Below, piece by piece: positions 9,001 to 16,550 of a stretch of 64,000 bases of DNA. This DNA is from DASZGI01 sp035938995. GTDB lineage: Bacteria > Actinomycetota > Actinomycetes > Streptomycetales > Catenulisporaceae. The position numbers and the translations under genes were made by a program. The stretch lies in assembly GCF_035938995.1 (NCBI RefSeq), contig NZ_DASZGI010000329.1, forward strand, positions 1-64,000. The letters are read 5' to 3'. Under the pieces are notes generated by a model, which saw only the letters and a list, made by a program, of their open reading frames with translations, made no database searches and had not been told where the DNA came from. Numbering within the stretch: the first letter of the stretch is position 1; every line of letters begins with the position of its first letter.

Positions 9001-10651
9001 GAGCCGAGCGGCCAGCGCCGCGGCCGGGATCCGCCGGCCCCGCCGTCCGTGGCCGGACCCGCTGCCCGCCGCCGTCCCCCTGCACCTCCCCGGCACCGCT
9101 CTGCGCGGGCTCCAGACGGACACGACCGGCCTGCCCGCGCTGGGGCTCGCCGATGATCCGGACCGCCAGGCGCAATATCCGGTCGGCTGGGACCCGGCGG
9201 CCGGAAACCTGCTGATCTACGGTGCCGTCGGCGCCGGCGTCTCCACGACGCTAGCCTCGGTGGCGCTCACGGAGTCGGCCGCGCTGCCGCCGGACCGCCT
9301 GCACGTCTACGTGCTCGACATGGGCTCCGGCGATCTTGCACCCCTCGAGCACCTGCCGCACACCGGGGCCTACATCGGCCCGGCGGAGCGAGCCCGGCAG
9401 ATCCGGCTGGTCCGGATGCTGCGGAGCGAGCTGGACGCGCGGAAGGCGGGCGGCGCCGTACGCGGCGCGAATGCACCCGCGCCCGCCCGGTGGCTAGTCC
9501 TCATCGACAATGTCGGCTCCCTGAGATCGGAACTCGAGAAGGACTTCGCCGGTTTGAGCGTCCTCGACGAGCTCGGGCGGATCTTTGCGGACGGCCCGGC
9601 GGTCGGGCTGCACATCGTCGCCACCGGCGACCGCGCCGGCGCGATCCCGGGCGCGTGGGCCGCGCTGAGCCGGCAGAAACTGCTGATGCGGCTGGCCGAT
9701 CCGGGCGAGTACAGCAGCTTCGAGGTACCGCGCAGAGCAGTTCCCGGATACGTCCCCGGCCGCGCGCTGGTCGCCGCGACGCGTCAGGTCCTGCAGATCG
9801 GCCATCCGCGCGCCGGACTGGCCCCGGCGGTCGCCGAGATCGCGCGACGCTGGTCGCACGTGCCGGGCACGGCCCATCCTGTCGTGCTCCTGCCGGAACG
9901 GATCACCCACAGCCAGCTGCGCAGGTCGGGTGCCGTTGCTGCGACCGGCGCGGAGCCGTGGTCCATCCCGGTCGGATTCACCGACAGCAACCTGGCGGCG
10001 GCGGCGTTGCGCCTCTACGAGCACGAACACGCGCTGATCGCGGGCCCGCCCCGGTCCGGCCGCAGCAGTGCTCTGCTGGCCATCGCCGCCACCGTGCTCG
10101 CCGAACCGGATCCGCCGACCGTCGTCGCATTCGCGCCCCGGCGTTCTCCGCTGCGGGAGCTGCCCGCCCCGGTGGTCGCGTGCAGCGATTACACAGATCT
10201 CGAACGCACCCTCGACCCGGTCAGCGGCAGGACTCTGCTGCTGGTTGACGACGCCGACACTGTCACCGACCCCCTCGGGGTGCTCGACCGCTGGATCGCG
10301 AAATCCGGCGCCGGAAAGCACGTGATCGCCGCGGGCCGCAACGACGGCATCCGCCGCCAGTTCGGCATGTGGACGCAGCGGGTGCGCGACGGTCGCTGCG
10401 GCGTCCTGCTCGTGCCCGACCACGAGCTCGACGGCGACCTGCTCGGCGTGGTGCTGCCGCGGCAGCACCGGATGGCGCCCGTGCCGGGCCGGGGCTATCT
10501 GGTGTCCGACGGCGCGCTCGACGGCGTGCAACTGGTGCTAGCGGAGCTGCGCCGCGCGGCCGAGGAACCTGCCGCGTACGCACGACACGGCCGTCAGCCC
10601 TACAACGACGGCGGTAGCCGGGAATTCAACCGTTCGGTAGACGACCACTGA
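6011..10651 (+). CDS. eccC: FHA-domain FtsK/SpoIIIE ATPase, type VII secretion EccC-like
   Basis: A 1546-residue membrane ATPase that would drive export of WXG100-type substrates. Residues 1-90 resemble a ubiquitin-like fold; an FHA domain follows at about 115-210, with SRLHCEID and GSSNGTDVNG for phospho-threonine binding. A pair of membrane helices lies at about 266-302. Three FtsK-like ATPase units follow. The first has an intact Walker A, GTTGSGKSE, near residue 730 and VDYKGGG after it; the second (GAVGAGVSTT, near 1070) and third (GPPRSGRSS, near 1344) lack the canonical Lys. Regulated first and degenerate later ATPases are usual in EccC. The ATG at 6011 was chosen because MRFVHRDAGVEREWEVRLG fits the family start; an in-frame ATG at 5969 is possible. 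The FHA domain suggests control by the Ser/Thr kinase two genes downstream. Confidence 0.88.
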   Translation: MRFVHRDAGVEREWEVRLGRPDAVVADLAAALGAPGGRLLVDGREVASATPLSGSGLVMGSQVAAATQSSDRAAGLIRGRDSERAAATNAAATNAAVTNTGTTTTAATRRMAVSSGAVLRIIGGLESGLSVSLKPGRARLGRGEEAEIRVACPDVSRLHCEIDVADDGRVTVTDLGSSNGTDVNGARLTDPAHVGPDDVVCAAGRVPFRILPADVLGPVQYVDTVREAGPSGTLPFNRAPRVAALSAAPPVRLPEQPRRSDGQPLRISALLAPLVLAGVMVLVLRDLTFALIALFSPLIMIGTQIEDRTKGRFGLRRAKREYATRLAEASEQLAARRADETNRLHAQFPDPAELCYRASAPGLRLWERRRGAADFLKLSAGLADQGWAPPVDRGRHTEQELDPVLAAALAAAARLTQVPVAVDLSEGGVLGLEGDRGAALAAARSMLCQAVTASGPADVAVALFVDEDRSADWDWTKWLPHGEDPRSGPSRFVAVGAERCEALARSLLSDFGGAGAGRDVDAKGAGTPALLIVVDGATLLEGRPCSLRDLLGGAAGPVAGIVLTWRLPALCTEVLTVTADGSGRLRRVATGERIDDILIAGMTRARARGLARALARFEDPEMKVEGAGLPDRVGLLPLLELNGPPADARSSSQSTAAAKDRAAGNAFLPAARSAAAPKPWTDPKSLQDAVADRWRSTAHTLRVRAVLGVTEREVFEVDLDDDGPHALIAGTTGSGKSELLRTLIASMAVGADPEHLTFALVDYKGGGALDECARLPHVVGLVTDLDEQLGERALRCLEAELRHREHALRGVGMSHVREYQRFRDTQRPDLEPMPRLVVVIDEFATLVKALPDFVDALVSIAQRGRSLGMHLIMATQRPSGSVSDAIKNNVKLRLALRLESTSDSQDVIDSPAAASIGSRQWGRGFYRVSANEVLPVQTALSTGVTPAAAAAGGLTLLPFRLTSGERAGVVTATSPDSTSGSATGENIPTDLARLVEASRAASAAAGIRRPRRPWPDPLPAAVPLHLPGTALRGLQTDTTGLPALGLADDPDRQAQYPVGWDPAAGNLLIYGAVGAGVSTTLASVALTESAALPPDRLHVYVLDMGSGDLAPLEHLPHTGAYIGPAERARQIRLVRMLRSELDARKAGGAVRGANAPAPARWLVLIDNVGSLRSELEKDFAGLSVLDELGRIFADGPAVGLHIVATGDRAGAIPGAWAALSRQKLLMRLADPGEYSSFEVPRRAVPGYVPGRALVAATRQVLQIGHPRAGLAPAVAEIARRWSHVPGTAHPVVLLPERITHSQLRRSGAVAATGAEPWSIPVGFTDSNLAAAALRLYEHEHALIAGPPRSGRSSALLAIAATVLAEPDPPTVVAFAPRRSPLRELPAPVVACSDYTDLERTLDPVSGRTLLLVDDADTVTDPLGVLDRWIAKSGAGKHVIAAGRNDGIRRQFGMWTQRVRDGRCGVLLVPDHELDGDLLGVVLPRQHRMAPVPGRGYLVSDGALDGVQLVLAELRRAAEEPAAYARHGRQPYNDGGSREFNRSVDDH

Positions 10652-10777
10652 TGCCGACCCTGCATAACGTACTCACCCGTACGGGCGGTCAGGGCGAGGA
10701 AATGCCCCGGCACCACCAGACGCGGCGGGCAGGCACACGGCAGGCCCGCGGAACCGACGAAGATACGGAGCACCACA

Positions 10778-11128
10778 ATGACCGACGGAACCGTCAAGGT
10801 CACCGCCGAGGCCCACGTCCGCATCGGGCAGCTGAACAGCGCCCTGGCGTCGTTCAACGACCTGATCAACCAGATCGTCCAGCACGGCACCGCGCTGACC
10901 GACCCCAACGTCTGGGCCGGCCCGGCGGCCTCGGTCTTCGGCCAGCAGGTGTGGCCGCAGGTGCAGTCCCAGCTCGGCCAGGTGCAGGGCACGCTGGGCG
11001 GGCTCCAGCAGCAGGTGACGGGCATCCTCAACAACATCACGCAGGCCGGGTCCGGCCTCCCGCTCGGCGGCCTGCCCTCGCTGGGCAGCCTGCCGGCGGT
11101 CGGCAGCCTTCCGATCGGCAGCCTGTAA
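10778..11128 (+). CDS. WXG100-like type VII secretion substrate
   Basis: A 116-residue small helical protein. Two amphipathic helices flank VWAGPAA at about residue 47, which carries the Trp-x-Gly turn (WAG) of the WXG100 family. Members are exported as helical-hairpin dimers by the EccC machine. The first about 90 residues match the family length; the extra tail is made of Gly-Leu-Pro/Ser-Leu repeats (LPSLGSLPAVGSLPIGSL). The usual C-terminal YxxxD/E export signal is not evident, so the tail may have another role. It starts 126 nt after the EccC stop with GGAG upstream. The export role is inferred from motif and neighbour. Confidence 0.75.
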   Translation: MTDGTVKVTAEAHVRIGQLNSALASFNDLINQIVQHGTALTDPNVWAGPAASVFGQQVWPQVQSQLGQVQGTLGGLQQQVTGILNNITQAGSGLPLGGLPSLGSLPAVGSLPIGSL

Positions 11129-11134
11129 GCCGCG

Positions 11135-11179
11135 GCACGGCACTTGAGAGCACGGCATTTGAGAGCACGGCACTTGAGA
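11135..11179 (+). repeat. Three tandem 15-bp repeats
   Basis: GCACGGCACTTGAGA occurs three times in a row (copy 2 has one C-to-T change), starting 6 nt after the stop of the WXG100-like gene. The 15-bp length keeps an unused reading frame open, giving a false TALES/TAFES/TALEN peptide. It is probably a slippage product in the 3' untranslated region. Confidence 0.9.
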
Positions 11180-11217
11180 ACACCGCAGACCTGAACAGAC
11201 GGCACTGAGCCGACAAC

Positions 11218-11265
11218 GGCGGTGGCGGAACGGCACTGATCACGGGGTGCCGCTCCGCCACCGCC
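11218..11265 (+). terminator. Strong hairpin terminator after the WXG100-like gene
   Basis: A 19-bp stem with one mismatch: GGCGGTGGCGGAACGGCAC at 11218-11236 pairs with 11247-11265 around a 10-nt loop. There is no clear U-run, as is common in actinobacteria. It separates the secretion genes from the kinase gene starting at 11306. Confidence 0.75.
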
Positions 11266-11305
11266 CGGACGCGTTGTACGAACAGGGACGGAATAAACGC
11301 ACCTC

Positions 11306-13147
11306 ATGACAGGCCGACGTTTATCGACAGGCTTCGAGCCGGAACCGAACCCGCCCGCGGACGCACCCGAGTCCGTCCCCGGCTACCGCGATCTGGCCCG
11401 AATAGGGCATGGGGGATTCAGCGTCGTCTACCGGGCCGTGCAAGAGTCCTTCGAACGCGCGGTGGCCCTCAAGGTTCTGACGATGGGCACCGACGAGGAG
11501 GCCCGCCGCCGCTTCCTGCGCGAGGTCCGGCTCGCCAGCCGGCTCAGCGGGCACCCGCACGTCGTGACCGTGCTGGACACCGGGATGACGGCGTCGGGCC
11601 GCCCCTACCTGGCGATGGACCTGTACGACGGCGGATCGATGAAGGAGCGGCTGAAACGGTCGGGCCCGCTCTCGCCCGCGCAAGCCGCGATGGTCGGAGC
11701 CAAGATCGCCGAGGCCCTGGCGGCGGCGCACGCGCTCGGAGTGCTGCACCGCGATGTGACGCCCAACAACATCCTGGTCTCCAGATTCGGCGAGCCCGCG
11801 CTGGCCGACTTCGGCGTCTCGTGCCTGCTCGACTCGAGCTCGTCCGCCTCGGTGCTGGACGTGTTCTCCCCGCAGCACGCCGCACCCGAGCTGATGACAC
11901 GCGGCGTGCCGACCGTCGCTTCTGACGTCTACGGGCTCGGCTCGACGCTGCATCAGCTGCTCACCGGTCAGCCCCCGTTCGGGGGTGAGGGCCGGGACGT
12001 GCGCTCGATCATGTGGCGCGCGGTGAGCGAGCCCGCGCCGCGGCCCGACTGCCCCGGGTTGCCGGAACTGGCCGACGCCATCCTGCGGGCCATGGCGAAG
12101 GAGCCGGACGAGCGCTTCCCGGACGCCGCCGAGTTCGCCCGGACCCTGCGGGCCCTGATTCCCGAAGGCGCGCCGTCCGCCCTACCGATGCACGACCGGG
12201 TGGAATCGTCGTCGATCGGCCCGACTGCGGTCGCCGCTGCCGCCGCCGTGACTCCGGAATCGACCTACAGCCGTCAGCCGGCGCCGAGCGCGCCCGCCCT
12301 TGATCCGGACACCACGTCGGCCGGTCGGCTGCGCTCCGCCGACCACACGATGGTGCGTCCGGACCGAGCCGATCCCGCCCGCCGCTCCTCGCACGCGGCG
12401 AACAGCCGCCGCGAACGCAGTGAGGAGAGCAAAGACGGCCGCCGCCGCGTGAGAACGCCGTTGCTCATCGCCGCGGTCGTCGCCCTGCTCGGTGGCGGCA
12501 CGTGGGCGCTGTTCGCCTCGCAGGACTCTTCCTCGGCTTCACACAATCCGGCCGCGGCACACCACTCGTTCGTCACCGCTGCCGCGTTCGCGACGCCGAC
12601 CCGGTCGGCACGGCCGACCGCCAAAGCCATGCCGACGCCCAGGCGCACCGATGCGCACGTCACCGGGACCGGTGCGGTGACGTCGCCCGGCGCGCCCCCG
12701 AGCGCGTCGGCCACGTCGACCTCAGGCGGGCTCGGCTCCCTGCTTCCGCTGCCCGGCACCTACCACCGGCTCCAGAACGAGCAGACCGGGACCTGCCTCG
12801 CCGCCGGTGGCTCGGCGCCCGCGCAACAGTCCTGCGCGACGGACAAATCCGAAGGCTGGCAGTATTCGCTGCCGCTCACCGGGATCCTCTCGTCCGGGGG
12901 CGACGAACTGGTCAACGAGCTCAGCGGCCTGTGCCTCACCGCGGGTTCCGCCGGGGCGGTTTCCGCACAATCGTGCAACGGCGCGTCCGCACAACTGTGG
13001 TCGGTCGTGAGCGGACCGGGTTCGAGTAAAGAGTTCCAAAACGCTGGCGTCGGGCAGTGTCTCCAAGCCGCCCAGGCCGTTGTCTCCTACGGATCATGCA
13101 GCTCGAGCGATCACGCGGACCTGTGGACCGAGGACGGGACCGAGTGA
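11306..13147 (+). CDS. Membrane Ser/Thr protein kinase with C-terminal ricin-type lectin domain
   Basis: A 613-residue PknB-type kinase. The cytoplasmic kinase domain spans about residues 27-288: glycine loop IGHGGFSVVYRA, catalytic Lys in VALKVL, catalytic loop HRDVTPNN near residue 148 and metal-binding DFG. In the loop the usual Lys two positions after Asp is Thr, as in some active kinases. A long Ala/Ser/Arg-rich linker leads to one membrane helix at about 385-405. Outside the cell, a Ser/Thr-rich stem and a ricin-B-like domain (about 489-612), with repeated xQxW-like blocks such as GLCLTAGS and AQLWSV, would bind carbohydrate. The layout suggests a receptor kinase that senses cell-wall or foreign glycans. 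The FHA domain of the nearby EccC is a plausible target. Confidence 0.88.
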   Translation: MTGRRLSTGFEPEPNPPADAPESVPGYRDLARIGHGGFSVVYRAVQESFERAVALKVLTMGTDEEARRRFLREVRLASRLSGHPHVVTVLDTGMTASGRPYLAMDLYDGGSMKERLKRSGPLSPAQAAMVGAKIAEALAAAHALGVLHRDVTPNNILVSRFGEPALADFGVSCLLDSSSSASVLDVFSPQHAAPELMTRGVPTVASDVYGLGSTLHQLLTGQPPFGGEGRDVRSIMWRAVSEPAPRPDCPGLPELADAILRAMAKEPDERFPDAAEFARTLRALIPEGAPSALPMHDRVESSSIGPTAVAAAAAVTPESTYSRQPAPSAPALDPDTTSAGRLRSADHTMVRPDRADPARRSSHAANSRRERSEESKDGRRRVRTPLLIAAVVALLGGGTWALFASQDSSSASHNPAAAHHSFVTAAAFATPTRSARPTAKAMPTPRRTDAHVTGTGAVTSPGAPPSASATSTSGGLGSLLPLPGTYHRLQNEQTGTCLAAGGSAPAQQSCATDKSEGWQYSLPLTGILSSGGDELVNELSGLCLTAGSAGAVSAQSCNGASAQLWSVVSGPGSSKEFQNAGVGQCLQAAQAVVSYGSCSSSDHADLWTEDGTE

Positions 13148-13264
13148 CGGACGCGGGACCCGCCCGACACCCGTGTGGGTGACCGGCCCGCATCGCCCGG
13201 GCCTGCGCCATGCGAGATGGGCGGCGGCCCCGGTTGCTACCCCGGAAAGGAACGGCCGACGATC

Positions 13265-14074
13265 ATGGTCAAGGTTCTGATCGCCGACGATCAAGTGCTG
13301 ATCCGCGCCGGGATCGCGGCGATCCTGCGGGCCGCGCCCGGCTACGAGGTGGTGGGCGAGGCCCGTGACGGAGACGAGGCCGTCAGCACGGCGGAACTGA
13401 CCGAACCCGACGTGGTGCTGATGGACATACGCATGCCGGAGACGGACGGTATCGCCGCGACCCGCCGGATCCTCGGCTCGGGGCGGGAGAATCCGCCGCG
13501 CATCCTCATCTTGACCACGTTCGACCTCGACGAATACGTCTATAAGGCGTTGCGCGCGGGCGCGAGCGGCTTCGTGCTGAAGGACACCCCGCCCGAGCGG
13601 CTGCTCGCGGCGCTCAAGGCCGTCGCGGACGGCGACACGCTGTTCTCGCCGACCGTCACGCGCCGTCTCGTTCAGGCCTTCTGCGCTGCGGAGGACAGCG
13701 CCGGAGCCAACGGCATCGGCGGCGGGACCGACGCTCCGGCAGGCGCCACAGGCTGGTCACCGCTCCGCTCCCGCCCAGCGTCGGACGCCCGCTCGGCCGC
13801 CGGCCGAGCCGCCCTGGCCGCGCTCACCGCCCGGGAGACCGACGTCCTGCGCCTCGTGGCGGCCGGCCTGTCCAACGGTGAGATCGCCGCGCGCCTCGTG
13901 GTCAGCGAAGGCACGGTCAAGACTCATCTGAACCGCTCGATGGCCAAGCTGAACCTGTCCAGCCGCGCCCAAGTGGTCGTGCTCGCCTACGAATCCGGCC
14001 TCGTCGTTCCGGGCCGCCTTCAGCCATCCGCCGCGCCCGCCCGCGTCCCGGCCGGCGCGCCGCGCGATTCCTGA
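13265..14074 (+). CDS. NarL-family response regulator
   Basis: A 269-residue DNA-binding response regulator. The receiver spans residues 1-120, with the acidic pair in VLIADDQ, the phospho-accepting Asp in VVLMDIRMPE near residue 54, and conserved Thr and Lys in ILTTFD and FVLKD. A low-complexity linker of about 50 residues follows; the LuxR-type helix-turn-helix (LTARETDVLRLVAAGLSNGE onward) occupies about 186-250. The ATG at 13265 was chosen for its strong GGAAAGGAA ribosome site; the frame is open upstream. No kinase adjoins it; the orphan kinase at 4500-5783 is of the matching class. Its last 55 bp overlap the convergent FUSC gene. Confidence 0.9.
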   Translation: MVKVLIADDQVLIRAGIAAILRAAPGYEVVGEARDGDEAVSTAELTEPDVVLMDIRMPETDGIAATRRILGSGRENPPRILILTTFDLDEYVYKALRAGASGFVLKDTPPERLLAALKAVADGDTLFSPTVTRRLVQAFCAAEDSAGANGIGGGTDAPAGATGWSPLRSRPASDARSAAGRAALAALTARETDVLRLVAAGLSNGEIAARLVVSEGTVKTHLNRSMAKLNLSSRAQVVVLAYESGLVVPGRLQPSAAPARVPAGAPRDS

Positions 14075-15636
14075 CCCCCGTGCGCGGGCGCGTGAAGTTG
14101 GTTGCCGCCCCAGCCCACTTCACAGATGACGCGCATGTGCTCGTCGATCCGCCGCAACGAGGCGATGACGGTGCTGTGTTCTAAGACAGCGCCGTGCTCT
14201 GACTGATCAAATTCGTCTGGCGGTTGCCGGTAATGCGCGTCCGGTCGGCGGCCGATGAACCGGCGCGCGGCGACGACATTTCCCGTGACCGCGCCGAGCA
14301 GACCGGCCATAGCGGGCTCGGCGAATGCCCGCGGGCTCTGCTTCGCCTCCGCAGCGAGTACCGACAAGGGTTCGGCGCAGCCCTGGACGGCGTCGATCGC
14401 GTCGGCTGGATGCCCGACGCCTGCCCTGCGCAACCGATGTAGACGACGGTGCGCGGTGAACGTCGGGGCGACCTCCGCAAGCGCGGCGAGGCCTTGCTCG
14501 AACGAGCGCTGATACTCGGCGACGTCCCCGGGCGAGCGCCGAGCCGCCACGAGCGCATCCGTCAACGGAGCCAGGCAGTCCGCGATTCTGCGGCGTAGCA
14601 CCGCTCGGCTCTTGACCGGCAGGACGAACCAGGCGACTGCGACCGAGAGCGCGCCACCGAGCACGATCTGCAGGAGGCGTTCGCCGATCAGCCCTACGTC
14701 GCTGTGGCCGAAATAACCCTGGAGCAGTGCCAGCACAGCGGTGACGCACCCGGCCCAATACGTATAGCTGAACGTCCGCAGCCAGTTGCCGAGGGTGATC
14801 AGGATCAAGATGGCCACGATCGCGATGCTGTCGCCCGGCGGGAAGAGGCCGGACAGCAACGTGGCCGCCACCGTGCCGACTGAGGCGCCGATGACACGCA
14901 GCACGCTCTTGTGCGCGACGTCGCCGCGTCCGCGGTTCCCGCTGTTGACGATGAAGGCCGTGATCACGATCCACGTCCAGTGGGTCGAGAAGAACGAGCG
15001 ACCGATGACGAACGCGAGTGCGAGGGAGAGCACCATCTGGGCGGCCATCCGGTCGCTGACCGGAATCCGAGCGCCGGACTGGGCCGCCGCCCTCTTGGCT
15101 TCCGTCGGCGGCATAGGCAGGAGGCCCAGGCGGGTAACCGTTTCCTGCACGATCCAGACCCACAGGAACGCGATCACCGAAGCCACCGCGCTCCACAGCA
15201 TCGCCCGGTCGACGGACGGTTGGGCGCCGGGAAGCACCGGGACCGGCGTCACCAGAACTGCCAAGAACGGCGTCGCGATCAGCGAGCCGATCCGCAATCC
15301 CCACGGTCCGAAGCGGCGCAGCCAGATGGACAGGCCGAGGCCGAGCGTGAACAGCGTGTCGGCGAGCGTCGGGTGCTGGAAGAAAAGCCGCCCGATCTCA
15401 GTGCAGGCGACGGCGATGAGCGGGAGCGTGATCAACGCGGCGAGGCGTTGCCGTGTGCCGTTGTGGCGCCGACTGCGGCCGAGGGTGAGTCCGAGGACCA
15501 TCGCGAGCACGACGATCCCGGGTCCCGGCAGCGCGAAATGGTCGAGCAGCAGCCCCGATCCGAAGCAGAGCAGCAGGATGGCCGCCTGGACCGCAGCCAG
15601 CGTAATACTACGCGGTGCGTACGATCTCGAGCTCAC
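14020..15636 (-). CDS. FUSC-family membrane protein (putative aromatic acid/toxin exporter)
   Basis: A 538-residue integral membrane protein. Two blocks of about five or six hydrophobic helices (residues about 10-165 and 200-350) are followed by a soluble, Arg-rich C-terminal domain. This is the layout of the FUSC/aromatic acid exporter family, which moves small organic acids or toxic compounds out of the cell. The second block has ITAFIVNSGNRGRGDVAHKS and VLRVIGASVGTVAATLL, close to the family signature. The start is GTG at 15636. A MarR gene is transcribed divergently from 15712, so induction by a substrate-like ligand is likely. Its 3' end overlaps the response regulator gene by 55 bp. The substrate is unknown. 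Confidence 0.8.
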   Translation of the reverse strand: MSSRSYAPRSITLAAVQAAILLLCFGSGLLLDHFALPGPGIVVLAMVLGLTLGRSRRHNGTRQRLAALITLPLIAVACTEIGRLFFQHPTLADTLFTLGLGLSIWLRRFGPWGLRIGSLIATPFLAVLVTPVPVLPGAQPSVDRAMLWSAVASVIAFLWVWIVQETVTRLGLLPMPPTEAKRAAAQSGARIPVSDRMAAQMVLSLALAFVIGRSFFSTHWTWIVITAFIVNSGNRGRGDVAHKSVLRVIGASVGTVAATLLSGLFPPGDSIAIVAILILITLGNWLRTFSYTYWAGCVTAVLALLQGYFGHSDVGLIGERLLQIVLGGALSVAVAWFVLPVKSRAVLRRRIADCLAPLTDALVAARRSPGDVAEYQRSFEQGLAALAEVAPTFTAHRRLHRLRRAGVGHPADAIDAVQGCAEPLSVLAAEAKQSPRAFAEPAMAGLLGAVTGNVVAARRFIGRRPDAHYRQPPDEFDQSEHGAVLEHSTVIASLRRIDEHMRVICEVGWGGNQLHAPAHGGQESRGAPAGTRAGAADG

Positions 15637-15676
15637 AGAGCCAGATCCTTCCGCTTCAACGATTCAGGATGACGTA

Positions 15677-15711
15677 GCTTCGCTGAGAATAGTACGTGTT
15701 AGCGTAGGACT
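15677..15711 (+). promoter_or_regulatory. Candidate leaderless promoter of the MarR gene
   Basis: TAGCGT at 15700-15705 sits exactly at -12 to -7 relative to the ATG at 15712, and no proper ribosome site precedes that ATG, so the transcript may begin at the start codon. No convincing -35 box is seen. The whole FUSC-marR gap is 75 bp and must hold both promoters and any MarR site; no perfect palindrome is visible. Confidence 0.45.
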
Positions 15712-16164
15712 ATGGCGACTGAAATTTCCGAAGCCGTGGTACAGGTGCGCCGTGGCGCGATCCGGCTGGCCCGACGACTGCGCATGGAGCGGCCGGCGGA
15801 CGCCCTGAGCGGGACCAAGGTCGTCGTCCTCGCGCACATCCTGCACCGGGGCGCCGCCAGGCCCGGGGAGATCGCCGCTGCCGAACGTCTACAACCGCAG
15901 TCGCTGACACGGGTGATCGCCGAGCTCGAAGCCGAGCGGATGATCACCAGGTCAAGGGACGAACAGGACCGCAGGCAGTATGTCCTCGAACTCACCGAGG
16001 CAGGCGCCCGAGCGCTGGCAGAAGACATGGCGTCGCGCGACGAGTGGCTGGCACGCGCGATGGCCGATCTCACCGAGGCCGAGCGCCACGTCCTGTATCT
16101 CGCAGGCGAGCTGATGGACCGGATCGCAGGCTTCGACAAGGCGCCACGAGGCGACGGGTACTAG
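15712..16164 (+). CDS. MarR-family transcriptional regulator
   Basis: A 150-residue winged-helix regulator. The recognition region reads GEIAAAERLQPQSLTRVIAE, followed by the wing (RSRDEQDRRQYVLELTEAG), which holds the DxRxxxxxLT motif of the MarR family. The flanking helices form the dimer interface. MarR proteins usually repress a divergent gene and let go on binding a phenolic or related small molecule. The divergent neighbour is the FUSC exporter, 75 bp away, so this is probably its local repressor. It may also influence the biosynthetic operon beginning at 16551, but a 386-bp gap lies between. Confidence 0.9.
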   Translation: MATEISEAVVQVRRGAIRLARRLRMERPADALSGTKVVVLAHILHRGAARPGEIAAAERLQPQSLTRVIAELEAERMITRSRDEQDRRQYVLELTEAGARALAEDMASRDEWLARAMADLTEAERHVLYLAGELMDRIAGFDKAPRGDGY

Positions 16165-16550
16165 GGGCCGGGTTCCATCTCCTGGGCTTACCTGGGACGC
16201 GACGTCTGGACCTTCACAAATTCCGCAGGGCCTTGCTTCAGCGGTCGCGGCGGTCGCGGCGGCAAGCTTCGTTCAAGCCGCAGGTCATCGGGGGTTGCGC
16301 GTCCGCGGCAACGGCGCTGCGCCGCGATGGACAAATGTCTGCGATGAGGGTGCGAATACGGAAGTTCCTGGTCAAAGGCTACTCACAGAGCTCTGACAGA
16401 GGTCGTCCGCTTTAGCCGGAAGCAAAGGCGTGGCTGTTTAGTCGGTCCCGATGGCGCGGCACACGGGTTGCTCGAACATCTGCGCCAAGACGACGGGGTC
16501 GAGGCATCAGACACGCGTGTGTTCCCTGACCCCCGGCCACTGGAGTTTGA
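16165..16550 (+). promoter_or_regulatory. 386-bp upstream region of the AvrD operon with a palindrome
   Basis: No gene was seen here. A perfect 10-bp palindrome ACACGCGTGT lies at 16511-16520, 31 nt before the first gene of the operon, and is a candidate operator. A short direct repeat of CGGTCGCGG lies near 16240-16257. The region is less GC-rich around 16320-16440. No clear -10/-35 pair or ribosome site could be named. Confidence 0.35.

Noticed and set aside
10651..11208. Open frame with pentapeptide-like repeats (TALES, TAFES, TALEN) over the WXG gene
   Set aside because: It runs in another frame over the WXG100-like gene and its repeats are an effect of the 15-bp DNA repeat; composition is Arg/Pro-rich as in shadow frames.
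13343..13360. Further copy of the GTGGTGGGCGAG repeat in the response regulator gene
   Set aside because: It lacks the CGAC prefix and encodes the common receiver-domain stretch VVGEA, so it is explained by coding sequence.
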